From positions 20,924,038-20,988,037 of the forward strand of contig NC_092098.1 of assembly GCF_045679555.1 (NCBI RefSeq): a DNA stretch of 64,000 nt. The letters run 5' to 3'. The notes under the pieces are model-generated. The model had not been told where the DNA came from. It did not search any database and worked only from the letters and a program-made list of their open reading frames with translations. This document shows, piece by piece, positions 1 through 15,107 of the stretch; position 1 is the first letter of the stretch; the number at the start of each line of letters is the position of its first letter. This DNA is from Salvelinus alpinus (Eukaryota; Chordata; Actinopteri; Salmoniformes; Salmonidae). The translations under genes were made by a program, and so were the position numbers.

Positions 1-782
<782 letters not shown>

Positions 783-1026
783 CTAATCTCTATTCTCATA
801 CAATGCATGCAGAAAGTCCATTGAGAAAATGCAATTAAAACAATTTACTAAGAGGGAGACCCATCTCCTTTCTGAATTAGCTTTGGCAGTTATATTCTAA
901 TCAACCAAATTGGTTTGCCCAATATGGCATTTCTGTGAAGCAGTCAAATGTATGAAATCAAAGCAAATAGACTGATTTATATGGAGTGTGAAGTGTGTTG
1001 ATGCTGTGAACAGAACAAACTATTTA

Positions 1027-2238
<1,212 letters not shown>

Positions 2239-2584
2239 AGTGAACAAAAATATAAACGCAACATGTAAAGTGTTGGTCCCATATTTCATGAGCTGTATTA
2301 TAAAAGATCCCAGAAATGTTCCAAACAGCCTGATCAACTCTATGCAAAGGAGATGTGTCTGCATGAGGCAAATGGTGGTCACACCAGATACTGACTGGTT
2401 TTCTGATCCACGTCCCTAAAAAATTTTTTTTTGTATCTGTGACCAATAGATGCATATCTGTATTCCCAGTCATGTGAAATCCATAGATTTGGGCTTAATG
2501 AATATATTTAACATTTACTGATTTCCATATATGAACTGTAACTCAGTAAAATCATTGAAATGTTGCATTTATATTTTTGTTCAG
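2239..2584. mobile_element. Internally deleted Tc1-type MITE
   Basis: The ends carry the inverted repeat recognisable in salmonid DNA: TGAACAAAAATATAAACGCA at the left and the reverse complement form ending TATATTTTTGTTCAG at the right, next to TA. The body (AAAGTGTTGGTCCCATATTT, then a jump to CCAGTCATGTGAAATCCATA) is what remains when the transposase of a Tc1-like element is deleted. A fragment of the same family recurs at 59415..59530. No coding capacity remains. Confidence 0.75.
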
Positions 2585-3039
2585 TATAAAATTACTTGCT
2601 GTTTGAGGTGAAGAAAAACTTACTTTTAGAAGTTCCTCAGCTCATTAGTGGTGGTGAGTATAGACAGACATGCTATCAGATCTCCACATTTATAAGCCTA
2701 CATTTGTGCACAGGCCAGGTAGCCTAGGCCTACTTCTATGCGTATTCAGGTGGGCATCCTTAATCAACATTGACAGGAACACTCCAAACAAAACAATGAA
2801 TAAATTGACAAATTGTAAATGGAACAAAATAAACCAAAACTTGTTTCTCACAAGTGTAGCCTAGGTTGTGCGCTCTGCAAACAGCGTGTCAACTCTGAAA
2901 ATGGGAACTGTAAAAGACTAATAATAATGAATGCATTAACCGAAATTAAGTTAACCAAACAAACATTGTAGGTTACAAATTATGGGAATTAACAGTAAAT
3001 GTACTACTGGTGGTATTGGTGTTCCCATCCCCGCGGCCT

Positions 3040-3166
3040 CCGCAATGGATTAGTCCACTGAAACAGGCGTCAATCAAGACGTGCCATTTTTTGCAACTGC
3101 TCAACAAAAAAATCTCAGGTCGACCAACAGCCCATCGACCAGTCAACTAAATGGGGTCAGGCCTAA
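3040..3166. repeat. Terminal fragment of a hAT-like interspersed repeat
   Basis: The stretch ends with CGACCAGTCAACTAAATGGG followed by GTCAGGCCTA, an end sequence I recognise as a common salmonid repeat terminus. A related piece (GACCAGTCGATTGG, then CGGTCGACC) occurs near 6528..6570. I cannot pair the two ends into one element or see a target duplication, so this is a fragment call only. Confidence 0.35.
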
Positions 3167-4199
3167 TTCACAGTCATACATTCCTGTGCTAAAAACTATT
3201 CTGTCGTTTAAAGCTGCAATATGTAATTGTTTGGGTGACCCAACCAAATTCACATAGAAATATGAGTTATAGATCGGTCACTCATTCAATGCAAGACTAA
3301 GGAGCAGTAAATATCTGTTTGTGGACATTTTCTATGCTTTCCATTCTTACATTTTCTGCATCTTTTACTTTTCAGTTTTGTACACCAGCTTCAAACAGCT
3401 GAAAAATACAATATTTTGTTATTGAAAATATATTTTGCAGCGGTTTAGATGGTAGTGACTATTTTATACATTGCTTGTCAAACTGTGGAGTTTGAACAAC
3501 CCTATGGATGTCAACACTATTATTACAAACCTCCAGGTAAACCAATTCCTCAGGCTTTTTACATCTCAAAGGGCACTTGTTACTTATACCCGGCCACGGG
3601 TAAGCAAGTCAAAGACTACTGGATCATGGGATTTTATATCACTAATAGGAACAGTACAACAACTCACGAGTAGCAAGTAATATGGCAATATGAAAAGATA
3701 AGTTGTCTTATCAAAACTATTTCAATTATGTTGGAGGGAAAATCAGTTGTTGCAAATAGAGCACATCAACTACCCTAACTAGAGCAGTGGTTCCCAACCC
3801 TTTCCGGTTACAGAATTTTGCTCTGTCCAGAGTACACCCTCATGTGCATTTTACCAGTAGAGCTATGGTCTTTTGTAGCCCAAAGGACACCAGATGACGC
3901 TATTGAGTAGTGTCATCTTACCGTCCAAATGCATTGTAAGCAGCCTGCAATACATTTCTCTCTCTCATGGACCGGTTCGTACTTAAAACATGCTGCATAG
4001 GCTTCAATTTCCTAAACTTTATTTAATGGTAAGAAGACGGGGGGAAATAATAAACAGGGAAAATATGCATACTTTCCTTATGAAACACCATTTTCTGCCA
4101 CTATGCTAGTGGCTAAATGCAAATCCCGGATGTTGTGTATCGCGTTTGTCAATCAGGTCTTTATTCACCCATAACACTAATGCGATACAGTGCTGCGTT

Positions 4200-5275
4200 A
4201 GGTGAAGAGTACTGATAAACCGATATTACATTTTTTGGCCGATATCAATATCCAATATTTTCCTTGCCAAAAAAAAAATACCGATAGCGGCCTTTTAATC
4301 ATTCTAGTACAGTTAAATAGTTAACACACACACAGCCGTCTAAGCCACAAAATCTCAGTGCAAGAGGTGTCACTACAGTCCCTGGTTCGAATACAGGCTG
4401 TATCACATCCGGCCGTGATTGGGAGTCCCATTATTTATTCTAAATATGGCATGATTCCACCAATTGTAACCTTCTACATCACTTTCAAAGACGTACTTTT
4501 ATTTTGAAGGCAAACCGCAAATTCAACCATTGTGCCTAATCCTTACAAGGATTCCTAAATCATTGCTAATAATAGTGAAAATGACTGCAGTTTCTACTGG
4601 TCATTGTTTTCAGGCTGGTTGTATTGGTGCTAGCTAGGTACCAAGCTAGCTTGCTACCCCAGAAGTTGGGGGGGGGGGGGGGGAGTCGAACAAATAATGC
4701 TTTATTACCAACGCGGTATTGTAAACACATCGTTTGTGGCCAGTGTTTGCAGACTTTATTGTACAGCTTTGACAGTGCTACTGATAGTAGTGGTGGCGCG
4801 TGGCTTGCACGTGCAAATTCAGAACACATTCTATAATAGAACTGTGTTATTTGACATGTCAAATTAAAAGCTTATTTAACCCATCAAATAGTGTTATTGT
4901 CAAATAGTGTTATTTGACGTGAATATTTTTTGACACACAAAGACCCAAACAGCGTTCCATAGTATGTATCTCATGAAGCTAATATTGTGTAACTCCGGTA
5001 GGGCAACATCTGAACAATAGTGCACTTGATAATGTACCGGTGCTTGACCGGTCGTGAAAGCCAACATCACCCACGACAGAACGGTTGATTGTCAAGTGCA
5101 ATGAAATCCATTATCTTGGCGTTAATGGATTTTGCCTTGGAGTTGTCTCGCTGAAATGTTCTTACTCTTTCAAATGACTGCTCGATCCACACAGCAGACA
5201 TTGTGGGCTAGGTTAGGAATGCTGTGTTGCACGTGTAGCGCAATATATGTTCAACGATATATCGTGCATCCCTAG
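4200..5275. repeat. Possible hAT-like repeat carrying a SINE fragment
   Basis: The left part (4210..4300) is built of GATATT/CCGATA motifs and the right edge (5240..5275) reads ATATCGTGCATCCCTAG, whose reverse complement resembles a salmonid hAT-type terminus. Between them lie a SINE fragment at 4328..4430 and a 16-base G run at 4668..4683. Matching termini and a target duplication were not found, so the extent is uncertain. Confidence 0.3.
4328..4430 (+). repeat. tRNA-derived SINE fragment
   Basis: The order is an A-box-like stretch (GCCGTCTAAGCCACAAAATC), then CAGTCCCTGGTTCGAATACA containing a good RNA polymerase III B box (GGTTCGAAT), then CCGGCCGTGATTGGGAGTCC. This is the head of a salmonid tRNA-derived SINE. 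The 3' body and tail are missing. Confidence 0.65.
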
Positions 5276-6107
5276 TTAAGAGGTGTGCTGATTGTCATAC
5301 TCGTATCCGTTTTATCCCACTTCATACTCGTAATCGGAGTTACTTGTGATCGGAAAACCTGGAAGTGTGTTTTAAATGCCGGTAAAGCCTATACCTGAAG
5401 TGCAGTGATGAGAATTATCAGAGTGCATCGTTATGTTCCTTCACACACATTGTACAAAGGTAAACAACACCGACAGATGACAATGCATATGATTTACATA
5501 GTCCTATTCAATTACCAACAGAATAGGCAAATAAAAAGCCTATTGCATGGCTGAAATAAATATCGCAAGACTCTAGGACAGTTGTGGGACAACAGATCCC
5601 AAATGAATAAAAGCACTGCACATAATTTTTTACTTACCAGCAATGAGTCTGATGCAACAGATTAGAACATTTAACTTAAAATTATGACAAACTATTAGGC
5701 TACTTCTTCATATTGTAAGAGCAGCAATACACACACACCGAGCAGTAGGCTATAAGCGCGAATGTTCCAAAATACAGTTAGCTAGAAAACACCGTTCTCC
5801 AAAGCACATCACAACTGCAAGCGGTTATATATGAGAGATGAAAATATCCTTGCAAAATGTAGAAAAGGGGAAGATCTAAAGATGCAAAAAATAGCATGGG
5901 TTGTTAATATGACTAGGATTGTGTCTTTGGCTGCTGGGAAACTAAATGAAGTTGAGAACATGAGAGAAACACTGGTTTCAATAGCATATGAGGAAGTGTT
6001 TATAAAATAATCCTTTTAACATTCCTATGGTCGGAACACGGTAAGTCATGCCTCAAAACGAGAGAGAAAGGTCCAGGTGTTAAACAATTATGCTTAAATT
6101 GTTTTTT
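5276..6107. other. Intron sequence without recognisable feature
   Basis: This part of prps1 intron 1 is non-coding, with no long open frame and no repeat family that I can name. It separates the hAT-like repeat from the Tc1 relic at 6108. Confidence 0.4.
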
Positions 6108-6505
6108 AAACTATTTGACTTCTTGGTCAAATAGCCCTTACAGACTGGAGGTGTGTTGGGTCATTGCCTTGTTGAAAAACAAATGAGTCCCACGAAGCCC
6201 AAACCAGGCGGGATGGCGTATCGCAGCAGAATGCTGTGGTAGCTATTCTGGTTAAGTGTACCTTGAATTCTAAATAAATCACAGTGTCACCAGCAAAGCA
6301 CCCCCACACCACCTCCTCCATGCTTCAGTGGGAACCACACATGTGGATATCATTGGAACCAAAAATCTCAAAAGGACAGATTTCCACCGGTCTAATGTCC
6401 ATTGCTCGCGTTTCTTGGCCCAAGCAAGTCTCTTCTTATTGGTGTCCTTTATTGTTCTGTTGCAGCACAGTTGATGTTGAAACTTTGACTGGTACTGTAT
6501 ATATG
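6108..6505 (-). mobile_element. Tc1 transposon relic (same family as 13620 and 21454)
   Basis: Read on the minus strand this matches the middle of the Tc1 copy at 21454..23021: the CACCAATAAGAAGAGACTTG region, the CATGGAGGAGGTGGTGTGGG block, and the FVFQQGNDPTHLQ segment, where the family's catalytic Asp (QQDND) is replaced by Gly. Both terminal repeats and the N-terminal DNA-binding domain are missing, and deletions and stops break the frame. It is a dead fragment. Confidence 0.8.
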
Positions 6506-6614
6506 GAAAAGTACATTTTAAAATTTTGACCAGTCGATTGGTTAAAAAAAGACGACTTTCGGTCGACCTATATCTTTTTTCAGTCGGACTCAATATCACC
6601 ATCTGCCAGCCTTT

Positions 6615-6870
6615 GGAGAATGGTGCAATTGCGACCTGCATTCAGGGCGTTCCTGCATGGGAGAATTCCTGCATTTGCAGGAACCCCTCTTTATACATTA
6701 ATTGGTCCCAAAAAAATTATTAGGACTCCGGTACACAAGCGGAAGGGCTCCAGTACAGTAGGTGGTGGTAATGCACCATAACGTTGAATGCAAACTGCTG
6801 ATAAACTCCACAGAAGAGGCGAAGCGACATTAGCTAGGACTCCGGTACTAGGCTGGACACACGACATTTT
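6615..6870 (+). repeat. Interspersed repeat with retroelement 3'-tail motif
   Basis: The segment contains CCAGTACAGTAGGTGGTGGT, then AATGCACCATAACGTTGAAT and GATAAACTCCACAGAAGAGG. The same series ends the zinc-knuckle element at 12740..12860 (minus strand) and occurs inverted at 57910..57975. The preceding part (GGGCGTTCCTGCATGGGAGA, GGAACCCCTCTTTATACATT) also matches the reverse complement of 58025..58110. It is therefore one repeat family present at two sites in this window. Confidence 0.6.
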
Positions 6871-7946
6871 TAACAATGCTTTTTTCTGATGAAAACCAGT
6901 TTATTGCATCTGCCGTGTAGCCCAGTTTCATAATATGGCCATATTTCCCAGCTGCTTGCTGTCGTTTTGAAGTAATCACGAAAAAACAAGCCTTGTTTTA
7001 GGGCACGTTTCACCCTGCCAGCTCCTATTAGTTCTATAGAGCACCGTGGCACCAACTCACCTCCCGGAAGTTCTATTCCCAGCTTATTGTTCTACGTCAC
7101 AATGCCTGCTTTGCTATTGTTGGCAATGAGACCCGCTCACATTGTTTATAAACGCAGCAAAAAAAGAAACGTCCCTTTTTCAGGACCATGCCTTTCAAAG
7201 ATAATTCGTAAAAATCCATAACTTCACAGATCTTCATTGTAAAGGGTTTAAACACCGTTTCCCATGCTTGTTTAATGAACCATAAACAATTAATGAACAT
7301 GCACCTGTGGAACGGTCGTTAAGGCACTAAAAGCTTACAGACGGTAGGCAACTAAGGTCACAGTTATGAAAACTTAGGACTCTAAAGAGGCCTTTCTACT
7401 GACTCTGGAAAAACACCAAAAGAAAGATGCCCAGGATCCCTGCTCATCTGTGTGAACATGCCTTAGGCATGCTGCAAGGGGGCATAAGGACTGCAGATGT
7501 GGCCAGGGCAATAAATTGCAATGTCCGTACTGTGAGACGCCTAAGACAGCGCTACAGGGAGACAGGACGGACAGTTGATCATCCTCGCAGTGGCAGACCA
7601 CGTGTAACACCTGCACAGGATCGGTACATCCGAACCTCACACCTGCGGGACAGGTACAGGATGTCAACAACAGCTGCCGAGTTACACCAGGTGTGCTCAG
7701 ACTGTTCGCAATAGGCTGAGAGAGGCTGGGCTGAGGGCTTGTAGGCCTGTTGTAAGGCATGTCCTCACCAGACATCACCGGCAGCAACATTGCCTATGGG
7801 CACAAACCCACCGTTGCTGAACCAGACAGGACTGGCAAAAAGTGCTCTTCACTGACGAGTCGCGGTTTTGTCTCACCAGGGGTGATGGTCGGATTCACGT
7901 TTATCATCGAAGGAATGAGCGCTGCACCAAGGCCTGAACTCTAGAG

Positions 7947-9248
7947 TAGAGGTCGACCGATTATGATTTTTCAACGCCGATACCGATTATTGGAGGACCA
8001 AGAAAGCCGATACCGATTAATCGGCCGATTTTATTTTATTTGTAATAATGACAATTACAACAATAATGAATGAACACTTATTTTAACTTAATATAATACA
8101 TCAATAAAATCAATTTAGCCTCAAGTAAATAATGAAACGTGTTCAATTTGGTTTAAATAATGCAAAAACAAAGTGTTGGAGAAGAAAGTAAAAGTGCAAT
8201 ATGTGCTATGTAAGAAAGCTAACGTTCCAGTTCCTTGCTCAGAACATGAGAACATATGAAAGCTGGTGGTTCCTTTTAACATGAGTCTTCAATATTCCCA
8301 GGTAAGAAGTTTTAGGTTGTAGTTATTATAGGACTATTTCTCTCTATACCATTTGTATTTCATTAACCTTTGACTATTGGATGTTCTTATAGGCACTTTA
8401 ATATTGCAAGTGTAACAGTATAGCTTCCGTCCCTCTCCTCGCTCCTCCCTGAGCTCGAACCAGCAAGACAACGACAACAGCCACCATCGAAGCAGTGTTA
8501 CCCATGCAGAGCAAGGGGAAAAACTACTAGAAGGCTCAGAGCGAGTGACGTTTGAAACACTATTAGCGCACGCTAACTAGCTAGCCATTTCACTTCGGTT
8601 ACACCAGCCTCATCTCGGGAGTTGATAGGCTTGAAGTCATAAACAGCGCAATGCTTGACGCACAACGAAGAGCTGCCGGCAAAACGCACGAAAGTGCTGT
8701 TTGAATGAATGTTTTCGCGCCTGCTTCTGCCTACCACCGCTCAGTCAGATACTTAGATACTTGTATGCTCAGTCAGATTATATGCAACGCAGGACACGCT
8801 AGATAATATCTAGTAATATCATCAACCATGTGTTGTTAACTAGTGGTTATGATTGATTGTTTTTTATAAGATAAGTTTAATGCTAGCTAGCAACTTACCT
8901 TGGCTTACTGCATTCGCGTAACAGGCAGTCTCCTTGTGGAGTGCAACGAGAAAGAGGCAGGTGTTATTGCGTTGGACTAGTTAACTGTAAGGTTGCAAGA
9001 TTTGATCCCCCGAGCTGACAAGGTGAAAATCTGTCGTTCTGCCCCTGAACAAGGCAGTTAACCCACCGTTCCTCGGCCGTCATTGAAAATAAGAATGTGT
9101 TCTTAACTGTCTTGCCTAGTTAAATAAAAGGTATAAAAATGTTTTTGTTTTTTTTTATCGGCGCCCAAAAATACCAATTTCCGATTGTTATGAAAACTTG
9201 AAATCGGCCCTAATTAATCGGCCATTCCGATTAATCGGTCGACCTCTA
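7947..9248. mobile_element. Non-autonomous hAT-like element, 1302 bp
   Basis: The element begins TAGAGGTCGACCGATTATGA and ends with the inverted form TAATCGGTCGACCTCTA. It is flanked by an exact 8-bp duplication, CTCTAGAG, at 7939..7946 and 9249..9256; removing it restores the surrounding Tc1 sequence. An 8-bp duplication with a TAGAGG terminus fits the hAT superfamily. There is no transposase frame inside. Sub-terminal repeats of CCGAT/ATCGG are frequent, and an HpaI-type SINE segment sits near the right end. It is younger than its Tc1 host. Confidence 0.85.
8971..9140 (+). repeat. HpaI-type SINE segment inside the hAT-like element
   Basis: The stretch reads GTTGGACTAGTTAACTGTAA, GGTTGCAAGATTTGATCCCC (B box region), GAGCTGACAAGGTG, then GCAGTTAACCC with the HpaI site and the tail CTTGCCTAGTTAAATAAAAG. 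This is the tRNA-derived salmonid HpaI SINE, missing its 5' end. It appears to be a fixed part of the hAT-like element rather than a separate recent insertion. Confidence 0.75.
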
Positions 9249-9964
9249 CTCTAGAGCGGGATCGATTTGGAGGTGGAGGGTCCGTCATGGTCTGGGGCGG
9301 TGTGTCATCGGACTGAGCTTGTTGTCATTGCAGGCAATCTCAACGCTGTGCGTTACAGGGAAGGGGATATCCCAGTCCTCCCTCATGTGGTACCCTTCCT
9401 GCAGGCTCATCCTGACATGACCCTCCAGCATGACAATGCCACCAGCCATACTGCTTGTTCTGTATGTGATTTCCTGCAAGACAGGAATGTCAGTGTTCTG
9501 CCATGGTCAGCGAAGAGCCCGGATCTCAATCCCATTGAGCACGTCTGGGACCTGTTGGATCGGAGGGTGAGGGCTAGGGCCATTCCCCCCAGAAATGTCC
9601 GGGTATTTGCAGGTGCCTTGGTGGAAGAGTGGGGTAACATCTCTCAGCAAGAACTGGCAAATCTGGTGCAGTCCACGAGGAGGAGATGCACCGCAGTACT
9701 TAAAGCAGCTGGTGGCCACACCAGATACTGACTGTTACTTTTGATTTTGACCACCCCTTTGTTCAGGGACACATTATTCCATTTCTGTTAGTCACGTCAG
9801 TGGCACTTGTTCAGTTTATGTCTCAGTTATTAAATCTTATGTTGATACAAATATTTATACACGTTAAGTTTGCTGAAAATAAACACAGTTGAAAGTGAGA
9901 GGACATTTCTTTTTTTGCTGAGTTCAGTTCAAATGTAAACAACCAAAATTAGGGTAAATATAGG

Positions 9965-10830
9965 CATGTCTGTCTACTTCGCCAAATATCTCGCAGTGTG
10001 TATATGTCGATTTTTTCAAGTCGGACGTCATTTTAATCATGAGAATCTCCACTGTCTAATTGTGTAAGTTTGGGCAGCGAGCTCGGTTTTCATCAAATGC
10101 TAGTGTAACGGATGTGAAATGGCTAGCTAGTTAGCGGTGGTGCGAGCTAGCAGCCTTTCAGTCGGTTACGTCACTTGCTCTGAAACCTAGAAGTAGTGGT
10201 TCCCCTTGCTCTGCAAGGGCCGCGGCCTTTGTGGAGCGATGGGTAACGATGCTTCGTGGGCGACCGTTGTTGATGTGTGCAGAAGGTCCCTGGTTCGCGC
10301 CCGTGTCGGGGCGAGGGGACGGTCTAAAGTTAAACTGTTACATTGATGCTGTTGACCCGGATCACTGGTTGCTGCAGAAAAGGAGGAGGTCGAAAGGGGG
10401 GTGAGTGTAACGGATGTGAAATGGCTAGCTAGTTAGCGGTGGTGCGAGCTAGCAGCCTTTCAGTCAGTTACGTCACTTGCTCTGAAACCTAGAAGTAGTG
10501 GTTCCCCTTGCTCTGCAAGGGCCGCGGCTTTTGTGGAGCGATGGGTAACGACGCTTCGTGGGTGACTGTTGTTGATGTGTGCAGAGGGTCCCTGGTTCGC
10601 GCCCGAGGTCGGGGCGAGGGGACGTACTAAAGTTAAACTGTTACACTAGCCAAAATTGTTTTTGCCCTTGGAATGCTGAGCGCCCCCCATTGTTTTCCTC
10701 TGGAGAGGCATTCCGGTCTATTTCGCCAAATATCTCACAATGTGTTTATTTAGATTTTTAAATCAGGAGAATCTCCTCTTTGTAATTATGTAAGTCTGAG
10801 CAGCAAGCTCGTTTGTCATCATCAATAGTC
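9965..10830 (+). repeat. Two-copy tandem duplication containing tRNA-like SINE units
   Basis: Two 239-base units, 10104..10342 and 10406..10644, are nearly identical; both start TGTAACGGATGTGAAATGG and end TTAAACTGTTACA. Each contains a tRNA-like section (GAGCGATGGGTAACGA, then GGTCCCTGGTTCGCGCCCG with a B box). Outer flanks also match: CGCCAAATATCTCGCAGTGT near 9981 against CGCCAAATATCTCACAATGT near 10723, followed in both by GTAAGT and AGCTCG. The whole block was therefore duplicated once in tandem, with a period of about 300 for the inner units and about 740 for the outer flanks. Confidence 0.7.
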
Positions 10831-12640
<1,810 letters not shown>

Positions 12641-12739
12641 GTTTCAGCTGCCAAACGAGAATGAGTTGGGTCGTTGACTCAAGTCTTTTTCGGATTCTTT
12701 CTTCTTATTAATAAAATGTGTATTGTCGGATCGCAACCA

Positions 12740-13617
12740 ACTGAAAGCTGCATACACCGCCACCTACTGTACTGGAGTGTGAGGACGACCTCTTCTTCTT
12801 CGATGAGGTTTACCGGTGGTTGGCATCCAATATCAATGGTGCATTACTGCCACCATCTGGACGGGGTATTGAATGAGAAAATTATAAAACTGAACGGGGA
12901 AAAACGACATCATATAAAATACCAAATTAGACACGTCAACTAACAAAACCCATCCCACTTCTTCAGTCACAGTCCACTCCAAAATACATCCTTACACAGG
13001 CTCAGAGGCCTGTGATGGCGGAACATTCACCGACAGGATTTCTTGCATGGCCTCGGCTGTGAAATCACAAAGATCCAAAAAAGGTACAGCTGCATTCACA
13101 ATGATTCCAATTTTATTCGACTTCTTCTCCACTTGTGCTGTACAGATTATGAACACTGCAATAAATAATACAAAGTCCACTTTTTTAACATGTAGCATTT
13201 CACTATCCCTCGGTTTATGAGAAACCTTCACTGGTCTTGGTGGCTCTACTACCATTGCTTTTTCCCCGCCACTCGTTCCTTCCAATCTTCTCACCGCCCC
13301 CGGATAGGAGACACACTGGACACTCCTTACCCTTGCCATCTCATTCTCTTTCACCAACAAGGCACCCCAGGAATTCAGGCACATGTTCACCTCCACAGTT
13401 GCAGAATTTCACTTCATGATACTCTTCCCTTCTGCACACACTTGACACGTGACCAAATCTTTTACATTTATGACACTGAAGGGGCTTGTGCACAAAAGCT
13501 CTTACAGGGTACCTTAGGAATCCTAACTTATATGAGAAGGGAGAGACTCTTTATCAAAGAACAATAGCATGGATTAAGTGAATTTATTTTCTCCATCTAC
13601 CAACAGACCACTCCATT
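12740..13617 (-). pseudogene. Zinc-knuckle (gag-like) ORF1 relic with 3' tail
   Basis: On the minus strand, frames near 13480..13400 give CHKCKRFGHVSSVC, a CX2CX4HX4C zinc knuckle, followed by a second cysteine cluster (FCNCGGEHVPEF). The frame 13396..12992 then reads to a stop through VKKVDFVLFIAVFIICTAQV and ends SQASEPV. Zinc knuckles bind single-stranded nucleic acid in retroelement gag/ORF1 proteins. Directly downstream lies the tail motif (GGTGGCAGTAATGCACC, GAAGAAGAAGAGG). The upstream part of the same element continues at 14691..14930 beyond a Tc1 insertion. Frameshifts and stops show it is inactive. No reverse transcriptase follows it. Confidence 0.65.
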
Positions 13618-13619
13618 TA

Positions 13620-14688
13620 CAGTACCAGTCAAAAGTTTGGACATACCTACTCATTCAAGGGTTTCTCTTTATTTTAATTTTTTTTCTACATTGTAGAATA
13701 ATAGTGAAGACATCAAAACTACGAAATAACACATATGGAATCATGTAGTAACCAAAAAAGTGTTAAACAAATCAAAATATATTTTATATTTGAGATTCTT
13801 CAAAGTAGCCACCCTTTACCTTGATGGCAGCTTTGCACACTCTTGGCATTCTCTCAACCAGCTTCATGAGGTAGTCACCTTGAATGCATTTCAATTAAGT
13901 TTAGGTGTGCCTTGTTTTTTGGTGGAATTTCTTTCCTTCTTAATGCGTTTGAGCCAATCAGTTGTGTTGTGACAAGGTAGGGGTGGTGTACAGAAGATAG
14001 CCCTATTTGGTAAAAGACCAAGTCCATATTATGGCAAGAACAGCTCAAATAAGCAAAGAGAAACGACAGCCCATCATTAATTTAAGACATGAAGGTCAGT
14101 CAATCCGGAAAATTTGAAGGACTTTGAAAGTTTCTTCAAGTGCAGTCGCAAAAACCATCAAGCGCTATGATGAAACTGGCTCTCATGAGGACCGCCACAG
14201 GAAAGGGAGACTCAATGTTACCTCTGGTGCAGAGGATAAGTTCATTAGAGTTACCAGCCTCAGAACTTGCAGCCCAATTAAATGCTTCACAGAGTTCAAG
14301 TAATAGAAATATCTCAACATCAACTGTTCAGAGGAGACTGTGTGAATCAGGCCTTCAATGATCGAATTGCTGCAAAGAAACCACTACTAAAGGACACCAA
14401 TAAGAAGAAGAGACTTGGGCCAAGAAACACGAGCAATAGACATTAGAATGGTGGAAATCTGTCCTCTGGTCTGATGAATCCAAATTTGAGATGTTTGGTT
14501 CCAACCGCCGTGTCTTTGTGAGACGCAGAGTAGGTGAACGGATGCGGAGATCACATGCGGAGATCATCCGTTCACTTACTCTGCGTCGAGTAGGTGAACG
14601 GATGATCTCCGCATGTGTGGTTTTTTTCTTTAAAAATAAAGAAAAACACTTGAATGAGTAGGTGTGTCCAAACTTTTGGCTGTTACTG
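13620..14688 (+). mobile_element. Tc1-like transposon with internal fold-back rearrangement
   Basis: The ends are CAGTACCAGTCAAAAGTTTG at the left and the inverted CCAAACTTTTGGCTGTTACT at the right, flanked by TA at 13618..13619 and 14689..14690. A transposase begins at 14032 (MARTAQISKEKRQPII) but is broken by stops and frameshifts. The first Asp region (CCTCTGGTCTGATGAATCC, VLWSDES-like) is present near 14465; everything beyond about 14620, including the second Asp and the Glu, is deleted. An inverted duplication occupies 14521..14620. The copy splits the minus-strand zinc-knuckle ORF1; the sequence joins cleanly across the TA. Confidence 0.85.
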
Positions 14689-14690
14689 TA

Positions 14691-14930
14691 TGTCTTCAAT
14701 TACATCCTCTGCCTTTACTTCTTGCACCACCCCAGAAATAACACCCTTGATAGGCGCACTGCTACAAAAAAATCCATACAGGAAACATTCCACTCCGATA
14801 TCTTTTTGAGTCTTAAAACAAGTTTCTTCTGATTTGCAGACACACACACATAAAAAGACCCCTTCTTGTGAATCTCACCCACACTTACTCGAGAAGTTAA
14901 ACGGATTTCCCAGGTAGCATTGATTCAAAA
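14691..14930 (-). pseudogene. Upstream part of the zinc-knuckle ORF1 split at 13620
   Basis: Minus-strand frames give VSVGEIHKKGSFYVCVCKSE and, further on, FCSSAPIKGVISGVV and VKAEDVIEDI, which continues across the Tc1 insertion into NGVVCWWMEK. It is the part of the gag-like protein preceding the zinc knuckle. Several frameshifts are needed to read it, so it is a relic. Confidence 0.5.
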
Positions 14931-14933
14931 CGC

Positions 14934-15107
14934 TCACTCTGAGTAAAACAAATCAAGTGGCTTACTGTTTTCCTCCACAACTTTACTTCTCTTGTTTCCC
15001 TTTTTCTTTGACACTGTAACCCTCTCATTCTCACTCTCTGTGCTATTATCTTCACCCGACTCACTAGCAGTTTCAAACCAAACCTCCGTTTGGTGATAGA
15101 GGGGAGG
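14934..15107 (-). pseudogene. C-terminal piece of a second zinc-knuckle ORF1
   Basis: The minus-strand frame reads LYHQTEVWFETASESGEDNS, a Ser/Glu-rich stretch, then Lys-rich VSKKKGNKRSKVV, and stops at 14934 after PLDLFYSE. It continues the ORF1 whose zinc-knuckle part lies at 19839..20400: both halves share the 16 bases at 15092..15107 and 19839..19854, and the intervening 4.7 kb is inserted Gypsy-type sequence. One frameshift separates the two halves. Confidence 0.55.

Larger units (their letters stand above)
7151..9927 (+). mobile_element. Tc1-like transposon split by a hAT-like insertion
   Basis: The termini are inverted: CAGCAAAAAAAGAAACGTCC at the left and, at the right, a stretch whose reverse complement begins CTGAACTCAGCAAAAAAAGA. 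The transposase starts at 7427 (MPRIPAHLCEHALGML), giving a paired-type helix-turn-helix (residues 1 to about 75), and is frameshifted near 7700. The first catalytic Asp (FTDESRF) is readable near 7850. After the hAT insertion at 7947..9248, the frame 9267..9731 carries the second Asp (QHDNATSHTA) and the Glu (NPIEHVWD). All three DDE residues survive but not in one frame, so it is inactive. It lies in prps1 intron 1, opposite in sense to the gene. Confidence 0.9.

Noticed and set aside
3449..3680. Overlapping small plus-strand frames as a gene
   Set aside because: Two frames overlap, neither shows a domain, splice structure or recognisable family; both lie in prps1 intron 1.
4668..4683. Poly-G tract as a regulatory G-quadruplex
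   Set aside because: A single homopolymer run inside a decayed repeat; there is nothing nearby to regulate.
10104..10644. Pair of functional tRNA genes
   Set aside because: The B boxes are good but the units are 239 bases long with non-tRNA flanks, and no proper acceptor stem was found.
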